Assembly (NCBI GenBank): GCA_019359315.1
Contig: JAHHHO010000008.1
Location: forward strand, 1 to 64,000
Origin: Myxacorys californica WJT36-NPBG1
GTDB lineage: Bacteria; Cyanobacteriota; Cyanobacteriia; Leptolyngbyales; Leptolyngbyaceae
Direction: 5' to 3'
DNA length: 64,000 nucleotides
The notes beneath the pieces were generated by a model. The model saw only the letters and a program-made list of their open reading frames with translations. It ran no database searches and had not been told where the DNA came from. Shown here one piece after another: positions 48,445 to 57,049 of this stretch. The position numbers and the translations under genes are program-made. Numbering within the stretch: the first letter of the stretch is position 1; the number at the start of each line of letters is the position of its first letter.

Positions 48445-48506
48445 TAAGCAATAGACGAGGGATGAAATCAGCTCTGATCCTTTTTTCATCCCTCGTCTAT
48501 TGCTTA
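48445..48506. terminator. 23-bp perfect stem terminator between VKOR-like gene and ccmO
   Basis: Bases 48445-48467 and 48484-48506 are exact inverted repeats around a 16-nt loop. The stem starts TAAGCAATAGACG. A tandem 14-bp duplication (AAAAATTCGTAAGC) at 48421-48450 overlaps the VKOR-like stop codon. The hairpin serves both convergent genes. Confidence 0.85.
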
Positions 48507-48533
48507 ATGCAGCACTAGATTAAGCAACGCCCG

Positions 48534-49409
48534 TTATTCCTCAGGGAATTGGAGGGGTTCGTTTTCGACGATCGGTTCAATAACAGGTTCAGCAATAGGT
48601 TCAGCAATAGGTTCGGCAATAGGTTCGGCTGCTGGCTCAGGGAATTCTACTGCTCGTGCTTCGGGGAGTTGTTTGTCTTGGGAAAGAGGAGCCGCTAAGG
48701 GGATAGGCGCTTTCTGAAGCTCTGGAAGGGCGACTAGCTCTCGCTCTACTTCGCGAACTTGAATTGGAATTTGGAGTGGCTGTAGTTCTTCGAGCCAGCA
48801 TTTCGCAAGTGGTAAGGTCTGATCTAGATCTTCTAGAGCGCGTGGAATCACCATCACAGAGTGCAGTTCTCCGATGCGATCGGCTTCTTGCATGCCCACA
48901 TCGACTGCCATCGCCACATTCGCAACCGTTCCTCGAATAATCGCAGTACACAGCCCTGCGCCAATCGAGTGGTACGCTGTGAACGTCACATCAGCAGATT
49001 TGAGCATGGCATCTGCCGCGCCGACCATCGCTGGAAATCCGCGCGTTTCTAGAAGTCCCACTGCTAAGTTTCGGAACCGATTGCCTTCTTGACCCAACGC
49101 GAGTTGTGCAAGCTTACTGCCAATCGGCAACACGGCTTCTAAATTTGCCATGGGTCGAGCAATCACAATCGTTGAAACCTCTTGCCCAAATTGCTCGGCA
49201 GTGTCTTTGCCCACGTCGATCGCTAATCGCACATCAGAAATGCCACCCCGAACAACGGCCGTACAAAAGCCGCCGCCAATCATTTCATAGCCGACAAGCG
49301 TTACCCCGGCTGACTTCAGCATCATGTCTGCCGTCCCTACGATCGCAGGGAAACTTTGGGTCGAAATGAGACCAAGGGCGGTATCGGTAAAGCGGTCTGA
49401 GCGATTCAT
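48534..49409 (-). CDS. ccmO: Carboxysome shell protein CcmO (tandem BMC domains)
   Basis: This 291-aa protein contains two bacterial microcompartment domains (about 8-95 and 112-200), each with the FPAxVGxADxMLKSA motif, and is required for beta-carboxysome shell formation in the CO2-concentrating mechanism. A C-terminal tail (about 215-291) is Pro/Glu-rich with EPIAEPIAEPIAEPVIEP repeats. The start is ATG 49409; two in-frame codons upstream (TTG, CTG) are not needed. It stands alone, away from the ccmKLMN cluster, as ccmO often does in cyanobacteria. The CTAVVRG and CTAIIRG segments are standard for the family. Confidence 0.95.
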   Translation of the reverse strand: MNRSDRFTDTALGLISTQSFPAIVGTADMMLKSAGVTLVGYEMIGGGFCTAVVRGGISDVRLAIDVGKDTAEQFGQEVSTIVIARPMANLEAVLPIGSKLAQLALGQEGNRFRNLAVGLLETRGFPAMVGAADAMLKSADVTFTAYHSIGAGLCTAIIRGTVANVAMAVDVGMQEADRIGELHSVMVIPRALEDLDQTLPLAKCWLEELQPLQIPIQVREVERELVALPELQKAPIPLAAPLSQDKQLPEARAVEFPEPAAEPIAEPIAEPIAEPVIEPIVENEPLQFPEE

Positions 49410-49439
49410 CAGCAAGGGAGAGGTGAGGGTGATCTAATC

Positions 49440-49625
49440 TTAACGTTGGATCTTCTCAAAAATCCGACCAAAGATCTTTAGGGCTTCGGAAGTTTGCTTC
49501 TGAGCCGAGGTGTGAACGCAGGCCAAAATACTCCATTGAAGGGTTGGAATATTTAGATATTGTGCAACTGATAAAAGCTCCAGAAGTGATGAAAAATTGT
49601 GACCCATCGTAACGAGGACTGCCAT
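49440..49625 (-). CDS. Candidate small protein upstream of ccmO
   Basis: ATG 49625 opens a 61-residue frame (MAVLVTMGHNFSSLLELLSV ... FGRIFEKIQR), extendable to GTG 49640 and bounded by TAG just before. It is predicted to be helical and amphipathic, with no low complexity. It lies 30 bp upstream of ccmO on the same strand. No family is recognised; it may be a chance ORF in the ccmO leader. Confidence 0.3.
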   Translation of the reverse strand: MAVLVTMGHNFSSLLELLSVAQYLNIPTLQWSILACVHTSAQKQTSEALKIFGRIFEKIQR

Positions 49626-49800
49626 CACATTATCTCGCACAGTGCTGCTCTAGAACGATGCGAACCGCTACAGAGGCCCTCAAATACGTCAACACCTCCT
49701 CAATTCATGAACATTATTGTCGCTGTCCCGACCAATGACTCGAGGTTGACCTCTTGAAACAGAGCGTTGAAACAAAGTCATGACCCTAGCTTCCGTTTTA

Positions 49801-51621
49801 TCAATTGTTACTTAACGAGTTTGTTTTCTTACTCAGCGGATTCAAGCTGCCATCTCGCTCGCCTCTATTTTCCTTTTTTTCCTTGTCTTCTGGAGATTCA
49901 TGGAGTGAGAAAATTTGCTGCGGTACTCCGATTTCAATCCCTTCTGAATCTAAAGCCAACTTCAAGCGACGGCGAAACTCGCGTCCTACGTTCCACTGTT
50001 GTAGTGGCTGCGTTTTAATCCAGACTCGAATCGTGATGCCATTACTACTAAAATCCTCGACTCCTAGTACCTCCGGTGGCTCTACAATTTTCTCCTGCCA
50101 GTCCTGAGCTTGGCTCAATTCAGTGCCGATCTCTTGAATCAACTGTATGGCACGATCCAAGTTGGTGTCAGATGAAATTACGATCGACAAATCTACCCGT
50201 GACCAATCTTTCGACAAATTTTCTACAACAGTGATAGTACTATTTGGAATGGTAATTAAGCGCCCTTCTGCGTTGCGTAACTGCGTGATTCTCAAATTAA
50301 GCGATTCAACTAAGCCACTGACTTTACCAACCTGAATGATGTCACCTACAGCGTACTGATCTTCTAATAAAATTAAAAACCCATTAATCACATCTTTGAT
50401 CAAACTTTGAGAGGCTAGCGAAATTCCTAAACCAACAATTCCTGCTCCTGCTAGTAGTGGGATAATTTGGATGCCAATTGAAGATAAAACTAGTAGAATT
50501 GCAATACTAATGAGTACGATCGCAGCTAAACTTTTCGCTACTTTAGAAAAGGTAGACAATCGGAGAAAAACTCGCTGAGAGTCTTTTAGAGAAATAAAAT
50601 CGCCTTTTTCTAATACGCGAAATAATCGATCGATCAATACATCGCTGACTCGCATCAAAACATAAGTCACTAATATAATCGTGACCACTCTTAATGGCGT
50701 CGATAGCACAATTGGCTGTAGCCAACGAGTGTAAGGAAACAATCCTAATAGCACGAACCCGCCGCTACTCCAAATCACCGCTTGTCCAAGTTTTAGGAGA
50801 CGACGTTGGACATCCTTGAAGTTACGCTGCTGCCGCTTCATCATCTGTTGCTGCACAATCAGATGCGTTTCATGAGGAGATAATTCTTGAGTCGAGGGAA
50901 CAGGTGGGATCTCTGAGGTAATGCGATCGCGCTGCTCTTTGAGCCGTCGCTGAACGTGAGCCAAGGCTCGACTCGCAATAGCTAGGCTAAGCACAATCCC
51001 CAGCGCCACAAGAACCTGCCGACTCAAAAAATCAGACTGCCGTTCTTGCCGCGATCGCAGCAATGCCGACCGAATAATTTGGGTTAACTCTTCGGCATAA
51101 GCAGATGGCTCTTGCCCTTGCAATTGAGCATCTAGGGTTGTTACCGTCATCAGATACTGGCCATTCACTGAAATGACCGGCAGATTGCTGCTCGAATCGA
51201 TCGTTGAACTCACTTTCAATTTGGCTTCGTCGAGGTTCCGTTTCGCAATTCGGTTGAGTGTCGCTTCAATTCCCTCAATGCGAACTCGCAGCGGCATTGT
51301 TGAATTATTTTGAGTCGAGTTATTTTGAGTCGAATCGCGAACAACGGACGATGCGATCGTAAATAACCGATAACCATCCAAGCGCACCTCTCCCTTCTGC
51401 ACTTCGGCGTCAGGTATCAGCGAATTACCGAGACGCTTCGGTAACTCAAGCGGCGACGCCAGTTTAGGCAGACTTGGAATAGGTGAGGCAGGTTCTTGTG
51501 CAGCAGGCTCTTGTGCGAAAGTAGGCTGGCTCAGGAATAATACTAGACTTAGCCCAATTGAGAGACCAACAGCGAGGTTGTTCCGTCGTACTTTTCTAGT
51601 GAAGCTCCTGCAAAACCGCAC
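49801..51621 (-). CDS. MscS-family mechanosensitive channel with signal peptide and periplasmic N-domain
   Basis: This roughly 606-aa membrane protein has a signal peptide (LAVGLSIGLSLVLFLSQPTFAQ), a periplasmic region (about 40-190) and several membrane helices. The MscS pore helix and beta-domain (GAGIVGLGISLASQSLIKDV, then DIIQVGKVSGLVESLNLR) precede a cytoplasmic alpha/beta end with a charged tail. It releases solutes on hypo-osmotic shock or senses membrane tension. Start choice: AGGAGGA (51628-51634) abuts ATG 51627 but is six bases from GTG 51621, so GTG is favoured; a TTG at 51657 lies in a tandem repeat. It stands alone, leftward. Confidence 0.88.
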   Translation of the reverse strand: MRFCRSFTRKVRRNNLAVGLSIGLSLVLFLSQPTFAQEPAAQEPASPIPSLPKLASPLELPKRLGNSLIPDAEVQKGEVRLDGYRLFTIASSVVRDSTQNNSTQNNSTMPLRVRIEGIEATLNRIAKRNLDEAKLKVSSTIDSSSNLPVISVNGQYLMTVTTLDAQLQGQEPSAYAEELTQIIRSALLRSRQERQSDFLSRQVLVALGIVLSLAIASRALAHVQRRLKEQRDRITSEIPPVPSTQELSPHETHLIVQQQMMKRQQRNFKDVQRRLLKLGQAVIWSSGGFVLLGLFPYTRWLQPIVLSTPLRVVTIILVTYVLMRVSDVLIDRLFRVLEKGDFISLKDSQRVFLRLSTFSKVAKSLAAIVLISIAILLVLSSIGIQIIPLLAGAGIVGLGISLASQSLIKDVINGFLILLEDQYAVGDIIQVGKVSGLVESLNLRITQLRNAEGRLITIPNSTITVVENLSKDWSRVDLSIVISSDTNLDRAIQLIQEIGTELSQAQDWQEKIVEPPEVLGVEDFSSNGITIRVWIKTQPLQQWNVGREFRRRLKLALDSEGIEIGVPQQIFSLHESPEDKEKKENRGERDGSLNPLSKKTNSLSNN

Positions 51622-51633
51622 ATCCATTCCTCC

Positions 51634-51667
51634 TAACTTAGTCAATAACTTAGTCAATATTAGTCAA
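51634..51667. repeat. 12-bp tandem repeat at the 5' end of the mscS-like gene
   Basis: TAACTTAGTCAA occurs twice in tandem (51634-51645, 51646-51657), followed by a partial third copy, immediately upstream of the AGGAGGA ribosome site. Copy-number change here could alter the leader and the possible TTG start. Confidence 0.75.
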
Positions 51668-51864
51668 CACTGTTCTGTCGCAATCATGATTCGGTCTTCC
51701 GATTCGTCTTCATTGTTACCGTACATCCACTTTGTCTGCAACCCAAAAAAAGGTCTGCAAGCCCCAAAAAAGGAAGCCGGACTGAAGAATCTTCAATCCG
51801 GCAAAACTCGATAGACTTTAGATGATGGACACAAAGGCTCTGCTAGAGCGCTTCTTGGTCAAAC

Positions 51865-52650
51865 TTAAGGATCAGATTGCAGTACCTGAGGCTGAAGCAA
51901 CCCGACCATCTGCTGAATGCCGCGATGAATGCGACGAGTCACTGTCATCGGGCTAACTCCGATCTGTTCGGCGACTTCTTTACGAGACAGGTCGTGCAAA
52001 AAAACATATTCGATCGCTTGCCGAGTTTTATCTTCTAGCTGGTTCATTGCCTTCTGCAACTGCTGACGATCTTCTTCGAGATGTTGCAGGGCTTGATAGC
52101 GAGCATCGGGCAAGGTATCGCCGAGCGTCATGGGAGAATCAAGCTGTTGGCACACGGTTGCGTCTAAACTCAAGGGCAAACGGTTCTTGGCAGCTAACTT
52201 GCTCTCTCGCCATTCGTTGAGCGTTACACCTAGTACCGTTGCAATCTCGTCGTCGGTCGGTTGGCGACCGTTTGCTTCGGATAGCTGTTCACGAACGCGC
52301 TGTCCTTCTTTATTGAGTTGTTGCCAACGGCGGGGAATCTTAACAGTACCAGCGCGATCGCGCAAGAAGTGCAGCATTTCACCCCGAATGTAAGGAACGG
52401 CAAAGGAGCTAAAAGCGCAGCCTTGATTGGGGTTAAATCGCTCAATGGCGCGAATCAAACCGAGATAGCCAATCTGCTCTAGATCTTCGTAGGGTTCTGC
52501 ACATTGGTGACTAACCCGGTGAGCGATTTTCCGAACTAAGCCAGCATTCATCTGCACTAACTGGTTTCTGACTCGAACCGAGGGGTTTTGGTGATAGGAG
52601 ACCAGTAATTCCATACCACGAGAGCGGAGAGAAGATTGAGTTGCCATCAT
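51865..52650 (-). CDS. sigF: RNA polymerase sigma factor, group 3 SigF type
   Basis: This 261-aa alternative sigma factor has region 2 (EDLEQIGYLGLIRAIERFNP, AFSSFAVPYIRGEM), region 3 (RRWQQLNKEGQRVREQL, QPTDDEIATVLGV) and region 4 (LSRKEVAEQIGVSPMTVTRR). This matches cyanobacterial SigF, which in Synechocystis controls pilus genes and stress responses. The symbol is assigned by resemblance. The start is at the ATGATG pair 52645-52650 with no strong ribosome site. It is divergent from a small helical protein gene across a 402-bp gap. Confidence 0.88.
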   Translation of the reverse strand: MMATQSSLRSRGMELLVSYHQNPSVRVRNQLVQMNAGLVRKIAHRVSHQCAEPYEDLEQIGYLGLIRAIERFNPNQGCAFSSFAVPYIRGEMLHFLRDRAGTVKIPRRWQQLNKEGQRVREQLSEANGRQPTDDEIATVLGVTLNEWRESKLAAKNRLPLSLDATVCQQLDSPMTLGDTLPDARYQALQHLEEDRQQLQKAMNQLEDKTRQAIEYVFLHDLSRKEVAEQIGVSPMTVTRRIHRGIQQMVGLLQPQVLQSDP

Positions 52651-53052
52651 CTGTACAAAGGTCCGTCGTTCACATCAGCGTTGAGCTTATTGTCGATTTA
52701 AGCCCTAGGAGAAACCATCGTCGATTTACGGTACTGAGCAAAGCTTCTTCTAGGTATGTTCGGCAGAAACACGGAAAGTCGTTTGCCTTTGTAGTGAGAT
52801 GTTTTCAACTTTCTTTGTGTGTGATACAGATCATTGAAATCCTTTGAAAGTATGGTTAAATATGGGGCTAATTTAAGCAGGCCAAAGGGTTTTGAGCTTC
52901 GGGTTTGAAAAAAGTGAGTGTGAAATATCGTCGCCAAAATCCTCATCCGATTGAACGATTTTGAAGTTGCTCCCTAGAGAGAGGGAAAGAAATTGTGCCT
53001 TTTTTACTGTGTTGTGTAGTGTTCAAAAAGTAGAAAAAAGAAATTTGTAAAT
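52651..53052. other. Divergent regulatory gap between sigF and small helical protein
   Basis: This 402-bp gap has AT-rich stretches at 52790-52870 and 52970-53050. It must carry both promoters. No repeat or clear hairpin was found. A run of A/G-rich sequence precedes ATG 53053 rather than a classic ribosome site. Confidence 0.5.
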
Positions 53053-53508
53053 ATGGCAACTCAAAGCGGAAGTAAAGCTCAGCACGATGAGAATGTTTCC
53101 AAAGAAGCGAAGCAACATCAGGCAGAAGCGACTGAGCAAAACAATGCGCCTGACCTCGAATCCGCCGCTGAACTTCTACACGGTGATGTTACTGAGGTAG
53201 AATCCGACGTGGCGATCGATGCGATCGAAGAGTGGGTGGACTTCCTCAAGGGTCACAAGGAAGACGGTATCAAAGACCTGTCGGCGAGCTTGAAGGAACT
53301 GAAAAAGCTTTTGAAGGGCAAGAGGTCAGAAGCAACCGAAATTGCTGAGGTGCTGCACAAATTGGGCGAGCAGACCAATGCGATCGGTGACGAAGCTGAG
53401 CGGGGCGTGAAAGGTCCTCTGCACAAGCTTGGTAAAGGGTTGATTGCAGCAGGTAGCAAGATCGAGAAAATCGCCGAAAAAGCGGGCAAAGGGTCTGAAA
53501 CAAAATAA
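53053..53508 (+). CDS. Small charged helical protein of unknown function
   Basis: This 151-aa protein has a Gln/Glu/Lys-rich disordered N-terminus (MATQSGSKAQHDENVSKEAK) and then long amphipathic helices (AIDAIEEWVDFLKGHKEDGI, LKELKKLLKGKRSEATEIAE, LHKLGKGLIAAGSKIEKIAE). The repeated HKLG segments are notable. No membrane segment or known family is seen. Lys/Ala-rich helices recall stress or DNA/membrane-binding proteins, but that is only impression. The gene is divergent from sigF and has its own strong terminator, so it is probably a well-expressed single gene, perhaps under SigF control (inference). Confidence 0.7.
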   Translation: MATQSGSKAQHDENVSKEAKQHQAEATEQNNAPDLESAAELLHGDVTEVESDVAIDAIEEWVDFLKGHKEDGIKDLSASLKELKKLLKGKRSEATEIAEVLHKLGEQTNAIGDEAERGVKGPLHKLGKGLIAAGSKIEKIAEKAGKGSETK

Positions 53509-53526
53509 GTCAATCTTCTAATTCTT

Positions 53527-53565
53527 GAACCGCTTGGAACAGCGCTTAGTTGCTCCAAGCGGTTC
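53527..53565 (+). terminator. Rho-independent terminator
   Basis: GAACCGCTTGGA (53527-53538) and TCCAAGCGGTTC (53554-53565) form a perfect 12-bp stem with a 15-nt loop, followed by AGTTTTAGT. It lies 18 bases after the small helical protein gene. Confidence 0.88.
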
Positions 53566-53710
53566 AGTTTTAGTAAACCCTTTGTCTACATCGACGCTTG
53601 CAATCAAGCGGCGAGCTGATCACCGATCGTCTGGATTCCCTCAATTCTTAGCTGTTTAACCAGGACACAGAATTTTCTAACGAGAAAGTTGACCTACATC
53701 TTAAACTTCC

Positions 53711-54946
53711 CTACACCTTAAACTTCTCTGTGATCCGCTTCATCACTTCATTTACATTCTCGCGACTGTTGAACGCTGAAATGCGGAAGTACCCTTCACC
53801 CGCTGCGCCAAAGCCCGAACCTGGAGTGCCAACAACATGGCAAGTGTTTAGCAATTTATCGAAGAAATCCCAACTCGACAAACTGTTAGGTGTTTGTACC
53901 CAGACATAAGGCGCATTTGTACCGCCGTAAACTTTAATTCCCGCGGCTGTTAATTGTTCGCGAATAATTTTAGCGTTCTCCATGTAGAAGGTTACCAGTG
54001 CTTTTGTTTGCGCTTGACCTTCAGGAGAGTAAACGGCTTCGGCTCCGCGTTGCACGATGTAAGACACGCCATTAAATTTGGTGGATTGACGGCGGTTCCA
54101 GAGCTTCCACAACTCAACATCAGATCCGTCGGCAGCTTTGGCAGTGAGAGTTTTTGGTACGACGGTCAAGGCGCAGCGCGTTCCGGTAAAGCCTGCATTT
54201 TTGGAGAACGATCGAAACTCGATCGCACAGTCTCTTGCGCCTTCAATCTCGTAGATCGAGTGCGGCAAACTTGGATCAGTGATAAACGCTTCGTAAGCCG
54301 CATCAAAGAAGATAATCGAGCCGTTTGCGTTGGCGTAGTCAACCCACGCTTTGAGATGCTCTTTGGTTGCCGTTGCGCCTGTCGGATTGTTGGGAAAGCA
54401 AAGGTAAATGAGATCTACTTTCTGTGAGGGGATTTGCGCCGTGAACTGGTTCTCCGCCGTAATCGGTAAATAGACTAAGCCACCAAACTCACCTTTCTCG
54501 TTTGCCTCGCCCGTATGTCCTGCCATTACATTCGTATCGACATACACCGGATAAACCGGATCGGTGACAGCAATCGTGTTGCGATCGCCAAAGATGTCGA
54601 GCATATTTCCGGTATCGCATTTCGAGCCATCGGAAATAAAAATTTCTGACGCATCAATGTCGCAACCACGAGCCTGAAAATCGTGGGTTGCGATCGCGCT
54701 TCTAAGCCATTCATACCCCTGCTCTGGACCGTAGCCTTTAAAGTTAGCGCGATCGCCCATTTCTTCGACTGCCTTGATCATCGCCGTGCGGCAAGCTTCG
54801 GGCAGTGGCTCAGTCACGTCACCAATTCCTAACCGAATGATTGGCGCATCGGGATGGTCGGCGGCAAAGGCGTTAACACGACGGGCAATCTCAGGAAAAA
54901 GATAGCCCGCTTTGAGCTTCAGGTAATTGTCGTTGATGGTTGCCAT
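53711..54946 (-). CDS. dapL: LL-diaminopimelate aminotransferase
   Basis: This 411-aa PLP enzyme converts tetrahydrodipicolinate directly to LL-diaminopimelate, the one-step route to lysine and peptidoglycan used by cyanobacteria and plants. It has the family N-terminus ([20 protein letters not shown]), [10 protein letters not shown], the substrate loop [19 protein letters not shown] and the PLP lysine in [13 protein letters not shown]. The length is normal. It lies 102 bp downstream of hisA on the same strand and may share its transcript. Confidence 0.96.
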   Translation of the reverse strand: MATINDNYLKLKAGYLFPEIARRVNAFAADHPDAPIIRLGIGDVTEPLPEACRTAMIKAVEEMGDRANFKGYGPEQGYEWLRSAIATHDFQARGCDIDASEIFISDGSKCDTGNMLDIFGDRNTIAVTDPVYPVYVDTNVMAGHTGEANEKGEFGGLVYLPITAENQFTAQIPSQKVDLIYLCFPNNPTGATATKEHLKAWVDYANANGSIIFFDAAYEAFITDPSLPHSIYEIEGARDCAIEFRSFSKNAGFTGTRCALTVVPKTLTAKAADGSDVELWKLWNRRQSTKFNGVSYIVQRGAEAVYSPEGQAQTKALVTFYMENAKIIREQLTAAGIKVYGGTNAPYVWVQTPNSLSSWDFFDKLLNTCHVVGTPGSGFGAAGEGYFRISAFNSRENVNEVMKRITEKFKV

Positions 54947-55048
54947 AGATTGTGATTTGCGAGGTCGTTAGACAGTTTACTGCGAAAGCCCTTTCTCTGT
55001 AGGGCTAACTCAGTGGCAGCGGATTTATAGCGAATATTACTGAAATAC

Positions 55049-55822
55049 TTAAGCGATCGCGGAGGAACCGAAGTCTGGTGGAATGTCTTGCCAACGTCCT
55101 TGACCTACCGCCCGCACGGCTTCTTTTAGCGATACATCCCCTGTGTAGATGGCTCGACCGACGATCGCGCCCGTCACGCCTTGCGGTTCTAGCGCTAATA
55201 AACTCAGCAGATCGGTCATCGAACTGACGCCGCCCGAAGCAATGACTGGAATGTCTACCACAGAAGCGATTTCTCGGAGCGCCTCTAGATTTGGGCCTTG
55301 AAGCGTACCATCGCGGTGAATGTCGGTGTAGATGATGGCGGCAGCTCCCAGTTTTGCCATGCGATCGCCCAGATCCGTTGCCAATACTTCTGAAGTTTCT
55401 AGCCAACCTTTGGTCGCTACTTTGCCGTTGCGGGCATCAATGCCGACGATGATCTGTTCTGGAAATTGGGTGCAAAGCTCCGTGACTAGTTCAGGTTGCT
55501 CGACAGCAACCGTTCCGAGAATCGCCCAACGCACTCCAGTGGCGAGCAGATCGGCAACACTGCTGCGATCTCGCAACCCGCCGCCGACTTCTACGGGGAT
55601 ATCTACCGCTTGCACAATCGCCCGAATCGCGTCTAAATTGACTGGACGCCCCGCCTTTGCGCCATCGAGGTCAACAAGATGTAGCCGAGTCGCCCCGTCT
55701 TCTACCCACTGCCGAGCTACCGCCACCGGGTCGTCGTGAAAGACCTGTGACTGATTATAATCTCCTTGGTATAACCGTACGCATTTACCGTCTAGTAGAT
55801 CGATCGCAGGAATAACGTCCAT
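55049..55822 (-). CDS. hisA: HisA, phosphoribosylformimino-AICAR-phosphate isomerase
   Basis: This 257-aa TIM-barrel enzyme carries out the fourth step of histidine biosynthesis (ProFAR to PRFAR). It has [20 protein letters not shown] with the catalytic Asp8, [29 protein letters not shown] with the second catalytic Asp, [15 protein letters not shown] and the phosphate loops IASGGVSS and [10 protein letters not shown]. The length is standard. It is first of a probable hisA-dapL unit and divergent from the coiled-coil gene. No other his gene is in the window, as is usual where his genes are scattered. Confidence 0.96.
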   Translation of the reverse strand: MDVIPAIDLLDGKCVRLYQGDYNQSQVFHDDPVAVARQWVEDGATRLHLVDLDGAKAGRPVNLDAIRAIVQAVDIPVEVGGGLRDRSSVADLLATGVRWAILGTVAVEQPELVTELCTQFPEQIIVGIDARNGKVATKGWLETSEVLATDLGDRMAKLGAAAIIYTDIHRDGTLQGPNLEALREIASVVDIPVIASGGVSSMTDLLSLLALEPQGVTGAIVGRAIYTGDVSLKEAVRAVGQGRWQDIPPDFGSSAIA

Positions 55823-55887
55823 AGAATGAGCAATTCTAAAATGAGCAATTAGGGTATAGCGTACAAGGAATTATGGCTCGTGTTGAG

Positions 55888-55922
55888 TTGCGGTTCCTGC
55901 GGAGTTGCGCTCTGCGCTAATC
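55888..55922 (+). repeat. Dispersed short repeat, copy 3
   Basis: TTGCGGTTCCTGCGGAGTTG followed by CGCTCTGCGCTAATC matches copy 2 at 39100-39134 over about 35 bp with few changes. It is located in the hisA/coiled-coil divergent gap. Confidence 0.65.
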
Positions 55923-56014
55923 GAAAGTCTTCTTGCAAAAAATGCTAAATGAGATGAAATAAAGCTGGCTCTAGGGTGTAGGGTTTAGAGATAGAGCGAT
56001 CTGAGGAAACACAC

Positions 56015-56830
56015 ATGGTAGCGCGTCGGCAGCAAAAACCGTTGGCAAATCTCTCCAAGCAAGCGCCTAAGGAGCAAGCGCCCAAAGAGAAAGCTCCTAA
56101 AGCTCAAGCACCTGAAGATCAAGTGATTGAGGCAGAAGTCGTTCCAGAAAAAGAAGGTGCTCCAACCCCAGAAACGCCTGCCATAAAAGATGCTTCACCC
56201 CAAAAAGAAACCTCAACAAAAGACGTTTCAGCAGAAGATGTTTCAAAACTCGAATCAAAAATTGCCGAATTAAAGGGTTCTTTAGAAAAAGCTCAGACAA
56301 CAGAAAAAACGCTGCAGAGTGCGATCGAACAGTTGCAAACCCAGTTAGATGCGCAAACAAAGACAACTGAGAAACTACAAAAAAGTCTAGAGAAGTCTAG
56401 CGCAGTTCAGACCGAGCTAGAGGAGGCACAAAAAGCAGCAGTGCGCCTCGCAGAAGCTAATCAAAAGTTGATTGACGAAAACAAAGCACTTAAGGAAGCG
56501 CAACTAGCTGAGCAAACAAAAACTGAGAAACTCCAAAAAAGTCTAGAGAAGTCTAGCGCAGTTCAGACCGAGCTAGAGGAGGCACAAAAAGCAGCAGTGC
56601 GCCTCGCAGAAGCCAATCAAAAGTTGATCGACGAAAACAAAGCGCTTAAGGAAGCGCAAAAGCCAGAACCAAAATCAGAGAAACTAGCAACATCGCAATC
56701 TAGGTCATCCCAATCGGCTTTAAGTCCTCAGGAGGACGTTCTTCGTCGGCGACAAACGGCAGCGCTCTCTCATCCAGTATTTCCGGGCAGCCCACAGCAG
56801 ACTGATTTAGATATTGGTTGGGCAGATTGA
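56015..56830 (+). CDS. Coiled-coil protein with duplicated segment, unknown function
   Basis: This 271-aa protein has a Lys/Ala/Pro-rich N-terminus with KEQAPKEKAPKAQAPE repeats (about 15-40) and then a long coiled coil (about 75-225) with heptad-like Leu/Ala spacing. Within it a 46-codon segment (TEKLQKSLEKSSAVQTELEE ... ENKALKEAQ) occurs twice at 56366-56503 and 56522-56659 (offset 156 bp). The C-terminus is Ser/Gln-rich and ends with a conserved-looking short tail (SHPVFPGSPQQTDLDIGWAD). There is no signal peptide or membrane segment. A structural or cytoskeletal-like role is possible but unproven. Confidence 0.75.
   Translation: MVARRQQKPLANLSKQAPKEQAPKEKAPKAQAPEDQVIEAEVVPEKEGAPTPETPAIKDASPQKETSTKDVSAEDVSKLESKIAELKGSLEKAQTTEKTLQSAIEQLQTQLDAQTKTTEKLQKSLEKSSAVQTELEEAQKAAVRLAEANQKLIDENKALKEAQLAEQTKTEKLQKSLEKSSAVQTELEEAQKAAVRLAEANQKLIDENKALKEAQKPEPKSEKLATSQSRSSQSALSPQEDVLRRRQTAALSHPVFPGSPQQTDLDIGWAD
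56366..56659 (+). repeat. 138-bp near-identical in-frame direct repeat
   Basis: 56366-56503 and 56522-56659 differ at only a few third positions (for example CTA/CTC, GCT/GCC, ATT/ATC). The duplication adds 52 codons to the coiled coil, so its length is probably variable among strains. Confidence 0.9.
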
Positions 56831-57049
56831 AATTCGATCGTTCTGTTAGCTACTAAGCTTTTTTCATCAAATGCTGGGCAAACCGGAATACTTTCTCAAT
56901 GAAAATGGAATTGCTACCGCTATGGCAATTCCGGTGGACTATTCATCAAGGGAAGAAATCAAGAGTTTGCCATTAGCAATCAAGCTAAAGAGACATTTGA
57001 TGTGAGCGCTGCGGAGATGTCAGAATCACAGAACCGATAGTCCGAGAAA

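Noticed and set aside
48445-48506. Inverted repeats of a small insertion element
   Set aside because: Only a 16-nt loop separates the arms, between convergent gene ends; a terminator explains it.
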